A stretch of 7,444 bases of DNA, from contig JAWLCG010000261.1 in the NCBI GenBank assembly GCA_041687295.1, positions 1-7,444 of the forward strand, given 5' to 3'. How positions within the stretch are numbered: the stretch's first letter is position 1; every line of letters begins with the position of its first letter. This DNA is from JAWLCG01 sp041687295 (lineage in GTDB: Bacteria; Planctomycetota; Phycisphaerae; SM23-33; FEN-1343). The notes below the pieces were generated by a model. That model did no database searches. It was not told the origin of the DNA and saw only the letters and a program-made list of their open reading frames with translations. Shown here piece by piece: positions 6,192-7,444 of this stretch. Made by a program: the position numbers and the translations under genes.

Positions 6192-6385
6192 TGCGACGGG
6201 CTCAACGCCGCCTGGGCCGTATGGACTGCGGCGGCAACGACGCCGCTTGGGCTCGAACGTCCAAAGACGCTCTTGCCCTCTCTGTACCCTCTGGAAACCT
6301 CTGCGTGTCTTTTCTCTGTACCACTAATGTGCAGAATCACGATCTTCTGTAACGATTTGCCCTGCACCGCCGGCCGAGAAACAGG
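6192..6385. other. Non-coding stretch upstream of the beta-propeller gene
   Basis: No gene is visible. It holds a CTCTGTA/CTCTGCG tract (about 6275-6323) related to 2371-2399, and then the least GC-rich part of the gap (about 6300-6360), the most likely place for a propeller promoter. I could not find a good -35/-10 pair on the minus strand. A stem CCGGCC/GGCCGG (6370-6375 with 6384-6389) overlaps the left end of the neighbouring inverted-repeat element. Confidence 0.5.
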
Positions 6386-6616
6386 CCGGGGCTCTGCCCC
6401 GGACCCCGGGATTTACCGCTTTGGGGCCACCAGCAGAACATAACAGGCACCACCTCCAGGTGGGGCCGACCGTGCTGTACGGCCGCCCTGACGGCGCTCG
6501 GGGCGCTCGGCCGCGCCAGCGATGGGCAATCCTCCGGAGGAATCGCCCAGAGAGGCCCACCCATGCTGGTGGCCCCAAAGCGATAAATCCCGGGGGTGTG
6601 GGGGCAGAGCCCCCAC
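6386..6616. mobile_element. MITE-like element with inverted ends and terminal hairpins
   Basis: The arms 6408-6435 and 6564-6591 are inverted copies, 28 bases long with one mismatch (T versus C). Outside each arm is a smaller hairpin built on the same GGGGCTCTGCCCC idea: CCGGGGC-tct-GCCCCGG (6386-6402) and GTGGGGGC-aga-GCCCCCAC (6598-6616). Including these, the inverted ends reach about 45-50 bases. The 128-bp core has further stems, including CCACCT/AGGTGG (6450-6463) and the perfect palindrome CCTCCGGAGG (6531-6540) inside a larger imperfect one (about 6524-6547). No transposase or convincing open frame is present. I see no clear target duplication at the edges. It could be a non-autonomous transposable element or a large dispersed palindrome. 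Confidence 0.65.
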
Positions 6617-6658
6617 GCTGTTTCCTCCGGGCTACGCTCCCTGGCACGCCCTCAGGGT

Positions 6659-6757
6659 GGGTTGCGGGCGAAGCCCGCGCTGGGTTCTCTGCGCCTCAGT
6701 GGCCCACGTCTTCGCTGTTTCTTCTTCCGAAGACCCCGGGCATGCCCGGGGCTATAT
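6659..6757. repeat. Modular repeat: GC hairpin, CTCTG tract and palindrome module B, copy 2
   Basis: It begins with the 27 bases shared with 36-62 (hairpin GCGGGC-gaa-GCCCGC at 6664-6678). A CTCTG/CTCAGTGGCC tract follows, then CTTCCGAAGA. It ends with the 18-base perfect palindrome CCCCGGGCATGCCCGGGG (6734-6751) and GCTATAT. The first half matches the left edge of the window; the second half matches 2427-2460. This shows that modules are combined in different ways. Confidence 0.85.
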
Positions 6758-6763
6758 GGGACA

Positions 6764-6815
6764 CACGGCGGGGTGAGCCGCCCTCGCTGCCGGGCCTCGC
6801 TCCGCTCGACCCGGC
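6764..6815 (-). terminator. Stem-loops just downstream of mreB
   Basis: Eight to ten nt after the mreB stop, the minus strand can form GCCGGG/CCCGGC (6810-6815 with 6789-6794), extended inward by TCG/CGA across a small bulge. A second stem, GGCGG/CCGCC, follows (about 6764-6785). The position fits an mreB terminator, but neither stem is followed by a T-run, so intrinsic termination is uncertain. Confidence 0.45.
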
Positions 6816-6822
6816 CTACGGG

Positions 6823-7444
6823 TTAGAACTCGTCCTCGTCGCTCTCCATGGTTTCCTTCCAGAGCTCGAGGTTCTCGAGGTAGACGGCGGTTCCACGGGC
6901 GACGCAGGTGAGCGGGTCGTCGGCGAGGCGGCAATGCAGGCCGGTGGCGTTGGTCAGGACGTTGGCCATGCCGCGGAGCAGGCAGCCGCCGCCGGCCAGG
7001 CAGATGCCGTTATCGACCAGGTCGGCGGCGAGTTCGGGCTCGGCGTGCTCGAGGGTGCGGGTGACGGCGTCGATGATCGAGCCGACGGGCTCCTTGAGGG
7101 CCTCGCGGACCTCTTCGCTGGTGATGATGGTCTTGCGGGGCAGGCCGCTGATCATGTCTCGGCCGCGGACCTCCATGGTCATTTCCTTCTCGAGCGGCGA
7201 GGCCGAGCCGATCTCGATCTTGATCCGCTCGGCGGTCTGCTCGCCGATCATGAGGTTGTAGGTCCGCTTCATGTAGGAGCCGATGGCCTCGTCGAGGTCG
7301 TCGCCGGCGACGCGGATGGACTCGCAGACGCTGATGTCGCCGAGGCTCATGATGGCGACCTCGGTGGTGCCGCCGCCGATGTCGACGATCATGCTGGCGG
7401 TCGGTTCGCTGATGGGCAGGCCCGCGCCGATGCCAGCGGCCATG
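6823..7444 (-). CDS. mreB: Rod shape-determining protein MreB, C-terminal part (cut by window edge)
   Basis: The C-terminal 206 residues of an actin-like protein that forms membrane-bound filaments and positions the elongation machinery. The gene starts beyond the right edge, and roughly the first 145 residues are missing by comparison with typical MreB. MAAGIGAGLPISEPTASMIV matches the conserved segment following the EEP motif. DIGGGTTEVA (residues 21-30 of the visible part) is the phosphate 2 motif. LAGGGCLLRGM (149-159) is the adenosine motif, and DDPLTCVARG (175-184) is the usual MreB C-terminal signature. The visible start-like ATG at the edge is internal, not the real start. The tail ends in an acidic ESDEDEF before TAA. 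Candidate stem-loops follow the stop, and then about 690 bp of repeats before the next gene, so mreC and mreD are not directly adjacent as in the usual mreBCD operon. Confidence 0.96.
   Translation of the reverse strand, partial: MAAGIGAGLPISEPTASMIVDIGGGTTEVAIMSLGDISVCESIRVAGDDLDEAIGSYMKRTYNLMIGEQTAERIKIEIGSASPLEKEMTMEVRGRDMISGLPRKTIITSEEVREALKEPVGSIIDAVTRTLEHAEPELAADLVDNGICLAGGGCLLRGMANVLTNATGLHCRLADDPLTCVARGTAVYLENLELWKETMESDEDEF

Noticed and set aside
6300..6360. Sigma-70 promoter for the beta-propeller gene (TTACAG ... CATTAG on the minus strand)
   Set aside because: Only about half of the -10 positions and few of the -35 positions match, so it is not better than chance in the least GC-rich part of the gap.
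4530..6443. Plus-strand open frame of 637 codons across the propeller and zinc-ribbon genes
   Set aside because: It spans two real minus-strand genes and repeats, and has no recognisable domain. Stop codons are rare antisense to GC-rich genes.
6324..6647. Small minus-strand open frame through the MITE-like element
   Set aside because: It is read entirely through inverted repeats and hairpins, so it is likely a spurious peptide; no ribosome site or family features.

Overview
The window is GC-rich bacterial DNA in which every supportable gene lies on the minus strand. Read from the right edge, the order is mreB (3' part only), a long repeat-filled gap, a TolB-like beta-propeller gene, a membrane-anchored double zinc-ribbon gene, mreC, mreD, a second repeat-filled gap, and mrdA (PBP2). 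A short repeat-bearing flank follows at the left edge. This is a rod-shape / lateral peptidoglycan-synthesis cluster (MreB-MreC-MreD-PBP2) with two non-canonical genes between mreB and mreC. No rodA lies within the 111 bases after mrdA.

The high GC, the mre/mrdA content, the weak Shine-Dalgarno use and the many intergenic hairpin repeats suggest a planctomycete of the Phycisphaerae type. That placement is an inference from gene content and style, not from a marker gene. The long plus-strand open frames are antisense shadows typical of high-GC coding DNA.

Region by region. 1-111: 3' flank of mrdA with one copy of a GCGGGC-gaa-GCCCGC hairpin repeat. 112-2076: mrdA, with an EF-hand-like loop just after its KTGT motif. 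2077-2484: no gene. It holds a compound 8-bp tandem repeat abutting the mrdA start, then a chain of hairpins, a 9-bp repeat and a strong GC palindrome. 2485-4058: mreD and mreC, overlapping as TGATG. 4187-4747: zinc-ribbon protein. 4748-4838: stem-loops. 4839-6134: beta-propeller protein. 6135-6822: no convincing gene. It holds a second copy of the hairpin module, a MITE-like element of about 230 bp with inverted ends, a second hairpin module copy and stem-loops behind mreB. 6823-7444: mreB C-terminal two-fifths to two-thirds, cut by the window edge.

MreB filaments, MreC, MreD and PBP2 act together as the elongasome. MreC bridges the cytoskeleton to PBP2 through the periplasm, MreD is the membrane partner, and PBP2 cross-links new peptidoglycan. 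I see no evidence that the propeller or zinc-ribbon proteins belong to this machinery beyond their position. The most striking non-genic signal is that each long gap in the cluster is built from the same shared set of small palindromic and tandem modules.
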